A stretch of 64,000 nucleotides of DNA. It comes from Ophiosphaerella korrae. Its lineage: Eukaryota > Ascomycota > Dothideomycetes > Pleosporales > Phaeosphaeriaceae. Position 1 is the first letter of the stretch; each line of letters begins with the position of its first letter. The stretch covers positions 1 through 64,000 of the forward strand of contig JALNQF010000200.1 in the NCBI GenBank assembly GCA_028456385.1, written 5' to 3'. The notes below the pieces were generated by a model. It was given only the letters and a program-made list of their open reading frames with translations. It ran no database searches and was not told the DNA's origin. Positions 12,328 through 23,779 of this stretch are shown one piece after another. Both the position numbers and the translations under genes were made by a program.

Positions 12328-13380
12328 AGAAAGATTGCTACAAAACAGCGAGTGGGAGACATGCGAGCGTTCTTACCACAAATTCGCACGCTACACATGA
12401 TCCCAGATATCAAACACCGCGACGTCAAAACGCGCTTAAACGTATAGGACAAAACTCATACTCAACCGTAAATGACCAACAAACAATATGAAGCCGTACT
12501 TCTATTATCCTAGGGCTTCTTTTACTTTACTTTCACGCCTTGGCCTGGTCCCTCAGCCGGCATGATTGATGCTCTACGGAACATAATGTGTCAGTTTTGC
12601 TGGGAAGAGATCTACCTAATCAAGACAAATATATGGCATTTACATACTTGGCAAGGCGAACCGCATCTTGTACATGTTGGGTGTCTGAATGTACGGAAAG
12701 AGAGTCCTTGATCACAGCTGTTACAGGGTCACATACAATCCACCGTCCTTTTTAGAGATTGAATATACTTCGTATGGCAACTTACGGTTGTCGATGGTCG
12801 GATTCGTGTTACAATGTAGATCAAGGACGATATGCATCTTGGATGAGTTATTAGCGGCCATTAAATGAGAGTAGTAGTTATATTTCGGCTCGTAGCTAAT
12901 TCAAGTAAAGAATATCTCGTTGATTGCGTATTCTTCAAGCTCATATCTGACATTGAAGCGGAGCACAACTCTCTTCGGTGTGGTGCTGCCGCCCATCGCG
13001 TCGATGCAGCCTTGTGTGTAGGCTATGCAGCACTCTGGCGTATGGCTAGCCAAGCCCGTGGAGAGTCCAAACAGTAGCTAGCTTCCACTAGGATATCTCC
13101 ACATATGACAGCAATGTGAAAACTGGAAAGTGGGCGCGTTGTGCAAATGGTGCTTGCGCGTTTAGCAGCGATGTCGACGGGCGTCAACGTACGAGCGTTC
13201 AATGTACGGGGGTCGTTGTCTTCAGTTGCGGCTCTACGACTAGCTAATAAATTCTACTTGGTGACAGGGCAGGAAAATCTTGCATTGCTAAGTATGGTGG
13301 ATGTGATTGTGACAATTGTGCTTGGGAAGCTAACAAGCGCCGGCATCTTCTTGGCATGGGGGACTGCCCTTCGCCACAAC
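12328..13380. other. Non-coding stretch, nothing recognised
   Basis: Open frames are under 82 codons and do not resemble known families. The region ends where the FunK1 relic begins, and part of it may be further decayed repeat. Confidence 0.45.
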
Positions 13381-14718
13381 TAGTGCAGTAAGCTGTCGAC
13401 ACTCCCTCATCTATCGCTTCCGTCCTGGAAAGACAATGTTTCGTAGCTCCTGTATGCAAGGTATTAATTTCCTGCATTGAGCCGTAAAATTCCTATCTGC
13501 TTCTTTGTTAAATTGGTATTCCTCAATTATCTTGCCTACTTTGGTTTCTGTAAGTTTCTGCGTTGGCTCGTAGTTCTAAGAGTCATACTCAGCCCTGCTC
13601 CTTTGAAGACCTGGCCAATTCCAATGGATGCAGATCTAGAACAGCATCTAGAAAAACGACTCCAGATCATGCATAAAACTGTGTCCCCTGTCTCCGTAAA
13701 GTGTTCCCGATCGCCATGGACACTTTAGTGCTAGTCTTGCTTTGTGCACCAGAAGCTTTTTGCCGGTCTAATTTAATGGCTAGGTCAAGGCCAATCAAGA
13801 ATCCGTCGTTTTCTCCCATCTTCAGCATGATATTCCCGATAGGTATATCACAGCGGAAGATCTTCGCAATATCTCACATGATTAGCCGGCGATGGACGCA
13901 GTTTCGTCGCTGTTGAGCATCTTGTTTGACTGGCGAGCCCGAACACGGCATCGATAACTGTTTGTGCTTGTATTTGTGCTAGTATTTGTGCTACTACCCC
14001 TGCTTGGGCTTGATCCACCTGACATGGTTGAGCCGGTCATAGCTTCTGGGAGCGTAGGTTGTCGTTGTAACGGATTCCTCCGGTGTCGCTTAGTCTCTTC
14101 TCGCCCCGAGCGTAGTATCGCGCCACGTTCTCGACGCCGGCTTCTGTCGCTTCCTTGAGCAGAAGACCTTCTTCAGGTCGTTCTTCAAATTCCCATGAAC
14201 CCTTGATAACAAGTCCGCCGGCTGATTTGCCTCCCAAAGAACCTCTCCAGCAAGTGGTTGCTCGACCAGCGACGAAACGCTGTCGCTCCATAAGCTCTTC
14301 TAAGCTAAGGCGCTCTATCCAGTCGCCTCGCTAAATCTGTGTATACCTCCCGCTGTTGTCTAGTATAGTCGAATCGAAATCTAGTTCTTCCTCGGATATC
14401 CACAAGTATCCTAAGATCGCTGGAACTAACATCTGACCATCCTTATTAACGTCGAACGGCGTAGATACTGCCATTCCTAGTCGGTCAAATTCCCATAACC
14501 GCATGATTGAACCGCAGAGGGCAAATTCCAGAACGAACCGGCGGGTATTCTGTGCACTAAATACCTCTCGGGAGTATCTCAAGAAATTGAGCCAAGTACT
14601 GCTGTAGTTGTCCTCTCGCGAATTGCTCTTCAGTTCGCCCGGAATGAGGATGTGAGACCAGCCACAGCTTTGCCGGTCACAGCGCTTAGTAGGAGTTCGC
14701 CCTCGAAGCAGACAGCAA
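13381..14718 (-). pseudogene. FunK1-type fungal protein kinase, RIP-like pseudogene
   Basis: Read on the minus strand, from 14718 down, the translation follows the FunK1 family: SHILIPGELKSN, then TRRFVLEFALCGSIMRLWEF, DVNKDG and ILGYLWISEEELDFD, a stop at 14331, WIERL and VAGRATTCW, GVENVARYY, HRRLI, IGNIML, GFLIGLDLAIK, ASGAQSKTSTKVSMAIG, HSFMHDLESFF, then LIPC and FPGRKR. In-frame TAG codons stand where the family has Trp: twice after LESFF, once before NYEP and once after FPGRKR, besides the stop at 14331. There is a frameshift before HSFMHD. The catalytic HRD-type loop is lost by deletion before IGNIML, and the N-terminal third is absent. TGG-to-TAG is what RIP produces when it acts on the opposite strand. 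FunK1 genes are multicopy in many fungi, which fits RIP targeting. Confidence 0.85.
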
Positions 14719-14970
14719 AGCTAATGAGAGTTACGGACGTCATATCGAATAAATTGTTGCAGCACTAGCATAAAGTAAAACCCTTTTTATACATAAAATA
14801 TCCCACAGTAAGCTGCTGACGGAGGCGTCTAATATAGGAAAAAGACGCATACTTCCTTCTTTCGCAGAACTTGTATTGTCTATAGGTAGGTAACTCTACT
14901 AGAGTTATATATCGCCTATATATGAGTGTTTTCATAAGAGCGTTTGTATCAACAAGAACTATTTACGCTG

Positions 14971-15478
14971 TTATTTAAATGTTCGTATTATATATATTGC
15001 TTGCCTTCCAAAGGCTCCAATCATTTTCCGTTTATCACGAGACGCGCATGCATAGTCATTACGGTAGTCGTAAACACATTCGAGGCTTTTCCAGAACCGG
15101 GTAAGGTGTGCGATGATGCCGACATGGACAATCCAAAAGATGATCATCGATATGCGATAGGCGGTGGTGAGGTATGGGCTGTAGAATTTCCGAGGTTCGC
15201 ATCGAGATAAGATGAGATAAAAGCACACGAAAATAGTACATGTAGCCTAGAGGATGTGTCAATAATGCTTTTAACGAACAGTTGGCATTCCAACCTTGGA
15301 AAGGCCGACTCACGACCACCAACGAGCAAACGGGGGCACTATACGCCACATGTTGTACCTCATACGCATCGAGGCCTATGATGATTATTGAAATCGTGAG
15401 TTGTAGTATATGAATATACAGTACCAAAAAATGGGAGGTAGGTCGATCAGGCACAGTCTCAGCTGTTGTCTCGCTCAT
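14971..15478 (-). CDS. MARVEL-like small integral membrane protein
   Basis: Two exons, 15478-15314 and 15246-14971, encode 146 residues. The 67-nt intron has GTGAGT and CTAG ends and is in phase. Hydrophobic segments lie at about residues 17-39 (HFLVLYIHILQLTISIIII), 50-68 across the junction, and 84-103 (ISMIIFWIVHVGIIAHL). The pattern of TM1 ending in GLDAY and TM3 as IIFWIVxxGIIA resembles fungal MARVEL-like tetraspan proteins. A fourth helix is missing, so the gene may have another exon, may be truncated, or may be decaying like its FunK1 neighbour. Location would be a cellular membrane; function unknown. Confidence 0.5.
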
Positions 15479-16578
15479 TATCAAAATCGCACGATAAGAA
15501 GTCGTTATCAAAGTGTGAGGACGAATCCTACGTATTGCAGGGCGATTATAATTGATATCAAGAAATAGAGACGAATGTGGGTATCGCTGCCAATTATATT
15601 CAGATGTGAATGGTGAATGTGTTCAAGAAGTCTTAGATGGGTAGACTTTTCCTATTTTGCCGGGACATCGATGAAATTTTTTTACGCCGAGTCATTAAAT
15701 TAGGCATTTACTTAGTTTTCTGTTTTTATTTGATTAGTTTTGTTCGTGATATTCGCAAGTCTCCCACGCCCCAATGAGAGGGGATGGGAAATAGGCTAAG
15801 ATCATTCCAATACCTTCTTGACTTAAGCTTGCTAATACCACAAGTCGTGAGTATACTACATTCTGTCGCTTTAATAGCCTACGCTATGGCAGTATGTGAA
15901 GCCTTTTTTGTGTTTGCTGTGGATCTAAATCGGGTATGTCTTAGATCATTGTGTCTGGACGATAGATCCGTGAAACAGCACAGCCGCAACCTGAAATTTC
16001 CCTGAAATTGACAAAGATGACCAATGGAATAGTTTTGGGTCTAGACTATGGATAAGGGTCTTTTGGCGTTACGTAGTATGAGAATGAATTTGGCTGTTTG
16101 GACCTCGGGCCACAAGAAATACGAGTGGCTGGAAGCGACATCTTTACATTTGTGGCGAACTGAAGACACTCTTAAAATCTAGAATATAGATGTTTCTTCA
16201 ATATGCATACTCTTTTGTTTTAATTATCAAGCATTAGTAGAGACCTGCTATACCAAATGACAGACAGAAACTTGCAGTTAAGGGCTGTGTTATTTGTGTA
16301 ACCAGAGCCATAGAGGCAGCTAGATTCTTTATGAGAAGTATTGGTCTAGTTGTCTCAATTAAATGAAACGGTGTGGTTACTTTTGTACTAAGGGAGTGCA
16401 AAAGTCACGTTTCATCACTAAGTCTAGATCTAGCTGAGCGACTATGGAAGTGTATCTAATACGTAAATATTAAGATGCAAAGCTCCATTTGGTCTGCAAA
16501 ATGAAAACGCCTTTACAGGGTTGAATCGCATAGTGACAAAGGAATAATCATGGATTTCCCAACCTCACTCCTGGTCAG
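15479..16578. other. Intergenic, no gene seen
   Basis: AT-rich stretch between the membrane protein and the M20 amidohydrolase. The longest frame (about 73 codons at 15784-16005) is not family-like. No repeat was recognised. Confidence 0.5.
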
Positions 16579-18070
16579 CTACTTTGTTCCCAAAAACGTC
16601 AGCGCAGCTACAACATAACCATCCACACCCTTCCCCAATGTTGGCTGCACAACTGGCGCGAAAAATGGACTATGGTTCCCGGGTAACTCCTTCATCTTGC
16701 CTTCCTTCTCCGCCTTATCATACACTCCAGGATCCACTCCTCCGTACAGGAAAAAACAGCTTGGCTTCCCAATCGCCGTAGCCAAAATACCAAAGTCCTC
16801 ACTACCCTGCAACCTCGCAATATCGCATTGATAGCTATTTTTACCAGGCTTGAAGTGTTCCTCAAAACTTCTCTCTAGCGCGCTCGTGATCTCCAAGTCA
16901 TTGAAGAGAAAGGGGAACCGCGTGGTTGGTGTAAGCACAGGAGGAGTTGGATTGGAGGATGCGGCCGCTTCAGCATTGATGATCGTCTTCACGCTTTGTA
17001 GAATATGATCGCGAGTCTCGGGACGGGCGGTGCGGATATTAAGTTTCAGATTAGCTTCCTCCGGGATTATGTTTTCAGCATCACCAGCGTGGAAAGCCGA
17101 AACCGTTACGACTAGATGTTGATGGATGAAGTCAGTCTATGTCTCACATGCGTGTCGTACATGATCTAACTCACCAGCCATATCGAGCGGATCAACCTCC
17201 CGGGATGCGATGGTCTGCAAACGAGTTACGGTGTATGCAGCTTGAACGATAGGATCGATGCCTGGACTGACGGTTAGGATACGCGTTGCGTAGGGCTCGA
17301 GGAGATCTAGATTTCATACATACCTCGGTGGGGAGTGGAAGCATGCGCCTGCCGTCCTCCAATTCTGAGTCTAGGCCAGTTTAACTTCTTTAAAACTAAA
17401 ATTACCATCGTCGCTTACTGGAAAGAATCTGCAGAGCTTGCAACCAAACCACGCTTCGTACCGATGACGCCCGCTCTTTCTGGCATCACATGCGCCCCAA
17501 TAACAATATCAGGCAACGGAACTTTATCATACAACCCATCTTCGACCATAGCTTGGGCCCCACCAGCTCTCTCCTCTGCAGGTTGAAAAACTAGAATCAG
17601 TGTCCCACTCCACTGATCCTTTGCATTCACGAAAGTTTCTGCTGCACCCAACAAGGCAGTGATATGCATATCATGACCGCAAGCATGCATGACACTCTTC
17701 TCTATGCCTTCTAGATCCTTCATCTTCTTAACACTCGCATACTCTAGCCCGGTTTTCTCCTCAACGGGAAGGGCGTCGATGTCTGCTCGAAGCAGAACCG
17801 TTTTACCAGGTCCATTCTTAAGCACTGCGGCGACACCATGACCACCAATTGAAGAGTGAATATCATAAGCTTTGAGTGTTTCTAGATGTTTGACTATTGC
17901 TGCTGCGGTGGCTTCTTCTTGGAATGAAAGCTCTGGATGCGCATGGAACCATTTATCTGGTGGAGTGTGAGTAAATTGTTGAGCTCATTTTGCAACTACA
18001 GCATACATAACTCCTCGTACGGCTTGAGCTCTGGCCGATGGGTCGATATTGTTTCGCTGATTGAAGACAT
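16579..18070 (-). CDS. M20 family amidohydrolase/metallopeptidase
   Basis: Five exons: 18070-18007, 17956-17419, 17370-17324, 17261-17175 and 17111-16579, giving 422 residues, the normal size for M20D amidohydrolases (hippurate or IAA-amino-acid hydrolase type). Visible motifs are WFHAHPELSFQE, LLRADIDALPVEE, HACGHDMH (metal-binding His-Asp), FQPAEE with the catalytic Glu pair, the dimerisation-domain stretch HASTPHRGIDPIV assembled across a 47-nt exon, HAGDAENIIPEEA and, near the end, QGSEDFG. It should hydrolyse an amide bond of an N-acyl amino acid or a related compound with two divalent metals. There is no signal peptide, so it is probably cytosolic. The substrate cannot be told. The four introns are 48-63 nt. 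Confidence 0.92.
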
Positions 18071-18615
18071 GATTGTTGTTTTCACGTAGATGCGAAGAAT
18101 GAGGGCGATATGCTTGGACCTATGGACATCCACCTCGATCATAGACCAACGATGATAATGCTTTCCCGGTAGTTTATTACTTGATATCTTACTGCCCGCA
18201 GACTAGCTAGGTTATTATCCTTGTGAGATTACGCCGAAGATGTTCCTCACGAGGGGTATGCGCTCTTTCCTGACGGAGCAAGGTCGTGATTACGTACTAG
18301 CGTGTGTGACCAATGAAATGGGCTCGAAACCGCCTAGAACAGCCGGTCCTTGATGCCGCGATTGATGGGTAATGGAAGATAACAATGTGAAACTGCACTA
18401 GTGAAGGGTTGCAACTAATAAAGAGGAATCTACTATTCTTACGCATTGTTAGACTAGCTATTCTGGTAATGTACAAGATCACCGTGATGCCAGTATTCTA
18501 CATGTGACACGCAAAACGGAAATTTGAATCCAGGCGCCTAGTAACAGAACTCAAGAAAAGGTTGCCAACACTCATCATACTCTCTTCTCGAAGCGTAGAA
18601 CATCTGGAAAACCAG
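18071..18615. other. Intergenic, no gene seen
   Basis: This separates the M20 start from the stop of the acidic protein gene; both are minus strand. It should hold the M20 promoter and the 3' region of the upstream gene. No motif or repeat stood out. Confidence 0.5.
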
Positions 18616-20527
18616 CTACGAACCTGTTATATTTTCGTTATCCTGTTCAAGGTGTCTGTCAAGACTGGCCATTAGATCAGGTTCAGATGGTGGTGCAGAT
18701 GTATTTTCTGCAGGTTTGGCTGCAGGTGAATGTGTAAGTACTGGTCCAGGCGCTGATTCAGGAGTAATGGTTTCTACTGAGGTTGGTGCTGGCAAGACTT
18801 GGGCGACTTCGGGTTCGGTTGCAGTCGGCGCAGTCACCTGTATTTCTTCAAGTTTTTCAGCTGGAGCAGGAATACCTTCTGTAGCTTCAATCTCCATAGT
18901 TTCGGGCTCAAGATCTCGCTCCTGTTTAGGCTGAGGTTCGTCGGTCGTCACAGAAGTCGGAATTTGGTTGAGCGAGTTTTGCCGACTATGTGAAAGTGCT
19001 GACAAAGGTAGATCCGGCGAACTGGAAGGCTCACGTGCGACGGTTTGCTCAATTGTTGTAAGCATAGATGTCAGTGGTGCGGTTGATTCAGTCTCTACGG
19101 TCAAGCGGGAATCATCTTCTGGGGCACTTGGTGGGGGAACCGCAGAGGTTACGGCCTCGGGGGGTATGGTTTTCGTCGAATCTAGGTTAGGCGTGTCCAT
19201 GGGTGCTTCTGAAAGTTTTGTAGGTGTCGCCGGTGCAGGAGTTGCTGGCGCAGGAGTCGCTTGGTTGGAAGTGTGCTCACCATCGTGGTCATCCTCATCT
19301 GAGCCTTCGTCTCCAGAACCTTCATCGTCATGTCCTGTATCAGCCATTGGTGTATCACCATCAGACGGTTCCACAGATCCACCTTCTTGCTTGACACTGG
19401 GAGCAGCAAGAAGTTCACTCGCTGGATTAGATGTGGGCGTGCCTTGCTCTGTTGCTCCTTTAGCGAATGCAACTCTTCTTTTTCCGCGACCTGGGCCTCC
19501 CCTCTTTTTTGGAGGGGGAGGTCGCCTTCGAGGCGGAGTCGGCTGCAAGATATCATTGGCTACAACCACTCCTTCAGCATTCACAACTCCAACTCCTTCC
19601 ACGACGGTTCCTGGAGCAGCCGTGGCCGGAACAGCTTCGATCGCGGCATCTGTAGGTTTGACTTCGCCGTCGACAGCTTGTCCTTCCGGAACTAGAACTT
19701 TATACACAGTGGCATTCCCTTCTGCGTCTAGTTTTTTAATCTTTGTTTCCCTCAAAGCTGGCTGGACTACACCATCCACAGGATACTGAGAAGGCAATCC
19801 TTTTCTTCTCTTGGCGAGATACTCAGGCTCCGCTACCTCAAGATGCCGAGGAATCTTGATATACTTCTTGACAGTGAAACCAACTTGCACTTCTTTGTGC
19901 TCTTCTTCTTCATCTTTCATTTCAATGTCGTCTTCAGGGGGAGCTGGTGGCTTGTATACACGCCCAGAGCGTGCGGCACGTAGTAATTGCTGAGAGTGCT
20001 CGGGTAACATGTGTGAGTCGCGTGGCATGAGCGGTTCTGCCCACGCATTCTTGTCTACTGACTTGTTGTCACCTGCATTTGCTCCAACAGTAACCTCAGT
20101 TTCTCGATACTGGTTGATAGGAAGTCCTTCCAGCACATTATGCTCTGTCTGACTCCTCCCTGACCGATTGGAACGGTCTCTATTTCGGAACTACTGGCAT
20201 ATTAGCTTATGATGTTGAATGTACTAAAGTATAGATGATGTGTTTGTTGAGATATCCTCGAATTGGATTTATCAGAGCATATGGAGGAATCATGCTTGTT
20301 CTGTGCGGCTAGGACAGAGAGCGCGAGAGTACGTGGGTGCCTTCACCCCTAACACTGTTGCTTTGCAGGCGCGAGTACATCTCGGCATGACTTGTATTGA
20401 ATTTATTGATGATTGAGACACAGAGTGATAAGAATAGCCGCGATGCACGTGAATGTTGTTGTAAAGTGAAAGTGGGTGCCGTGGACAAGAATATGAAGCA
20501 GAAGCCTAAGTCACTTACCGGAGCCAT
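18616..20527 (-). CDS. Conserved acidic, disordered fungal protein, probably nuclear
   Basis: Main exon 20190-18616 plus a proposed 9-nt first exon (20527-20519, ATG GCT CCG) across a 328-nt intron with GTAAGT and GCTAATATGCCAGTAG ends give 527 residues. The N-terminal 170 residues look conserved in style: NRSGRSQTEHNVLEGLPINQ, VGANAGDNKSVDKNAWAEPL, HSQQLLRAARSGRVYKP, KKYIKIPRHLEVAEPEYLAKRR. A proline and basic patch (RRRPPPPKKRGGPGRGKRR) resembles a nuclear localisation signal, followed by acidic low-complexity sequence and a TPAPATPAPATP repeat. I believe Aspergillus relatives carry the label apopolysialoglycoprotein, which says nothing about function. A chromatin role is only a guess. The upstream intron is longer than others here, and the start is the least certain part. 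Two MCB sites lie upstream. Confidence 0.75.
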
Positions 20528-20767
20528 GGATGATTTCGCTCTCTCGGTGGATGGCAGTGCGCAGATCAGGTGGCGGATGGAGGAAGGCGCGGCCTGGCTG
20601 GAACGGGAAGTCGCGTTGTGGTGAGAGAGGCGCGTCGAACAGTGGAGATGTTGCATTGCTGTGGCTCGTGCGTCTACGAGCCCTGATTGGCTGATTGTCC
20701 CATGGTTTTTCGGACAGGGCTGCAGCAGCTTGGGAATCAGGAGTAGGAATGTATATTATGAGTCATG

Positions 20768-20860
20768 ACGCGTCTATGGGGAGATCAAATCATATGGGTA
20801 TAAGCTTGGTTGCACTACCACAAACTCATATATCGTGCAGTCCACGCGCAGGCAACGCGT
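20768..20860. promoter_or_regulatory. Two ACGCGT (MCB-like) boxes
   Basis: ACGCGT occurs at 20768-20773 and 20855-20860, about 240 and 330 bp upstream of the proposed start of the acidic protein. Two MBF-type cores in one promoter are suggestive of G1/S expression in fungi, but this is unproven here. Confidence 0.4.
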
Positions 20861-21036
20861 CCCCAGAAAGTTGGACGGTAGGCTTCTCACATTGAACTAC
20901 GCCTTGTCTTATGCGGCCTGTTCTATCAGGCGGGTATGTATATTGTCACGTTATTGATGCCTACAGTTTGTCCTCGATCCTGCCTTCACTGCCATTTCTC
21001 AGTCCCACCTACATCACGGTTAGCTTTCCCCTCTGG

Positions 21037-21596
21037 TCAATGGCTCTGATCAACATACCCTTGGTCTTTCTGCCTAATAATATCTCCTTTGTCCCCAGTT
21101 TGCTTCCCTTGCTTGCCACCTTCGACAACTAGCCGGTCGAGCTGGTAAAATTGTGATATGACTGTCTGCCTCTATGACCACAAGTTAGTCAGCCCTTGTA
21201 TTATCATTCATCACTGCAAGGATGAGCTACAACACACCTTCAGCATTTGTAACTCTTTCAATCCTTTTTGAATGAGCTCCTGTACCCTCCTCTGCTCTGT
21301 CTCACTTTTATATTCGTGGAACGCATCGCGCGTTCTTCGTCGAGCGTATTCGCGGAAGTTGTAGGCGGCAAATTGACCACTCTGCCGTAGCAATGATCGG
21401 TACTGAAAAAAAATGTTAGTTTAGTTAGAGCCTCAAGTTCTCTTCTGAGAGCAGAATATGGTAGCTCAGGGTGTGTAGTGCCGAGCTACGGCAAGGTGTC
21501 ATGATTGTAACGAAGTGGTGAAACAAGATGGGTGATACGCACAAGTGAGCGCACTTGGTAGGGCATATCGCCCTTCGCTGCTTGTGCTAGTGACAT
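21037..21596 (-). CDS. ISD11: Isd11/LYRM4, iron-sulfur cluster assembly LYR protein
   Basis: Three exons, 21596-21543, 21402-21238 and 21171-21037, give 117 residues. The first intron (GTGCGT donor, TTTTTTTTCAG acceptor) falls between L and YR of the defining LYR motif: VRSL joined to YRSLLRQ. Then come [34 protein letters not shown] and, after the second intron, [18 protein letters not shown], all as in LYRM4. Isd11 is a mitochondrial matrix partner that stabilises the cysteine desulfurase Nfs1, with acyl carrier protein. The last exon carries a basic, polar tail beyond the human length. The short exons make this gene easy to miss. No cleavable presequence is obvious, as usual for LYR proteins. 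Confidence 0.93.
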
Positions 21597-22187
21597 GTTA
21601 TGAATTGTGTAAGTTGAAAGTTCGTGGTTGGGGAGATACAATCGATGATTAGGTCATAGGCTTGGTGGTCGGAGGAAAGCTGCAAAACTCCGAGCTGAGC
21701 GGAGATTTCTCACAAACCTTGTTGGCATTTCTTTTAGGTAGAGCGAATGTGAACATCACGCAACAGGACTAGATAACCATGTGAGGCTTCTCTCTTATTC
21801 CGATACCTTGTGGTACGATACAGGGAATTCGGCCAAAGGCCTTTTGTGTTGTACATCGCCTTGCCATTACGCAGCCTAGTGTTTTGTCTCTCAGCCTTGT
21901 TAGACCACATTCATCCTTCCATCTCGGCCGCTATCAGAGGCTTTCATCAACCCAATCGATCAATTTGACGAACTAGCCTTGATCATGGCGTACTTCATCG
22001 TCTCCATCCACGACATATGAAACTGTATAGTACCTATTACGCTTCATGCACGCTTTTTTCAAACTCCAGGTATCCACTACACCGATCCTAGCTTACACAA
22101 CGCCATGCAATGCAGTGATGAGAATCCGACTAAAAAAGAACACAAAATATACTTTGAAAGTTGAGAGGAAGATAAGAGAACTGACGC
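21597..22187. other. Intergenic, no gene seen
   Basis: This is the promoter side of Isd11 and the 3' side of SF3A1. Short frames only, and no clear motif. Confidence 0.5.
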
Positions 22188-23779
22188 TCACTGTCGGTGT
22201 TTCTCCTGGATCCTGCGAAGCTGTTCCTGGACAGTCATGCTTTGCATTTGTGCCATGCGTGCTGCATCCTTGGCTGGGTCTGGCTGGCCGTCATAAGACA
22301 TGGCCGCCTTCTTCCTCCGTGCTTCCTCCTCTGGAGAGACAGCCATGCCCGTAGCGCCATCATAGATATCCTCACGCTGACTGGCGAATCGTTTGAGATT
22401 ATTTGCGACATCGGTGGTGCTGATCGTGGTCGAGTATCGGGCTTCGGCCTTATTGCGCTGTTCCTTCCAGCGGGGGTCAAGAAGCTCGACTAGAGATATA
22501 AGTTAGCGCAAATATCTTTCCCGAAACTTTGAATGCCCTTACTTCGAATATGCTCATCTATTTCATTTGCAAGAATGCTCTGCTTGCAGTTGGGGCACAC
22601 AACTGTCGCAACATTAGGCTTCTTCAAGGCTGCGCGAGGAACATAGTCCGTGACGATGCGACCAGGTGCTCCTCTCGTCGCGGCCTGTGCACGAGCCCTC
22701 TGTTCGTTTTCTGCCTGACGTCGCGCCTGTTCTTCGTCTCGCATTTTCTCTGCCGGCGATCTGTAATCGTTGAACTGAGGCGGCAGGCTTGGCGCTATGG
22801 GGTTCTGGAAAGGTAATGCCATGGGGTAGACAGGCTGCTGCGTCGGTGGTGGTGGTGCTGCATACTGTTGATTGACGTTGTAATAGGTAGATTCGTCGGG
22901 CAGAGCTTCTTCGAGGCGCCTAGTAGACAGTGACACCATAGCCTTTTGCTCGAGAGACTGCGACTGGAGGTCATTGAGGAGGGTTGGCACCGGAAGCTCC
23001 GCATTGTCATCGGCTTCATCAAACTCGAGAGTGGCAATGACAGTAAACTCATGCCAGTCAATCGTCGCATACTCGCGCTTCTCATCCTCCGCCTTCTTCT
23101 CTTCCTTTTCTTTTTGGGTGGTAACGAATTTGACGTATTCAGCACGCTGTTTCGCGCGTTCGAGGATGTGGAAGCGGTTTTGGATGTTGTGCTGCAGTTC
23201 CTCGATGCGCGCTTCAGTCGTCTGCTCTTCTTCGAGAAGAATCCTGTACTGTTCGACGAGAGAGCGGAAGAACTGGAAGAAACTGTGGTTTGGGCGGAGC
23301 CACTCGAATTGGGCATTACCAGACTCACGGTTGCGCAGTTCCTTGAGCCAGTTTTCACCAACGCGCGCCGTGTAGAGTGCAGTCAACTTAAGCACGTCGA
23401 GGTCTTTTGCGCTGATATTAGGCATGCGGGCAGAGAAGCGAAACTTGGCAGGCTCGGGAGGTCCCTTGGGCTTGTTGTCGGCCACCGGCTTTGCTGCCTC
23501 GTTGTTGAGACCTTTGCCCTCTCTAAGCTGTTGAAGAAGCCAAGTATAGTACGCGTTGTAAGGGTCGTCGTCGAGTATGAAACTCATAGTGGTTTTGGGA
23601 TCAGCGAGAACGCGCTGCTTCATTGCGAAGTAGGCAGCATCGCCGCGACGGTAGACAAAGTTGGCCGTCTTCGCAATGTCGTCGCGCACTTCCTTGGGAG
23701 GAATGACGACGTTGTCTGGTGGTGTGAGGCCAAGCTCGTCAGCCCCCGGATTGGCTCCATTACCATTAGAGTGCGCCAT
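22188..23779 (-). CDS. SF3A1: Splicing factor 3A subunit 1 (SF3A1/Prp21/SAP114)
   Basis: Two exons, 23779-22543 and 22489-22188, give 512 residues. Two SURP modules are visible at about residues 33-82 (IAKTANFVYRRGDAAYF) and 129-175 (LKLTALYTARVGENWLKEL). A charged coiled-coil stretch, a Pro/Gln-rich linker and the conserved C-terminal CPNCKQSILANEIDEHIRIELLDPRWKEQR follow, the last read through a 53-nt intron. This is a U2 snRNP component needed for prespliceosome formation, acting in the nucleus with SF3A2 and SF3A3. Like yeast Prp21 and many fungal proteins it lacks the C-terminal ubiquitin-like domain of animal SF3A1. I chose the ATG at 23779 because the frame extending further upstream reads as leader. 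It shares a divergent promoter with PMT1. Confidence 0.95.

Noticed and set aside
18968..19789. 273-codon open frame on the plus strand
   Set aside because: It is antisense to the acidic protein gene; Ser/Thr/Gly-rich translation mirrors the opposite strand's low complexity and shows no family motif.
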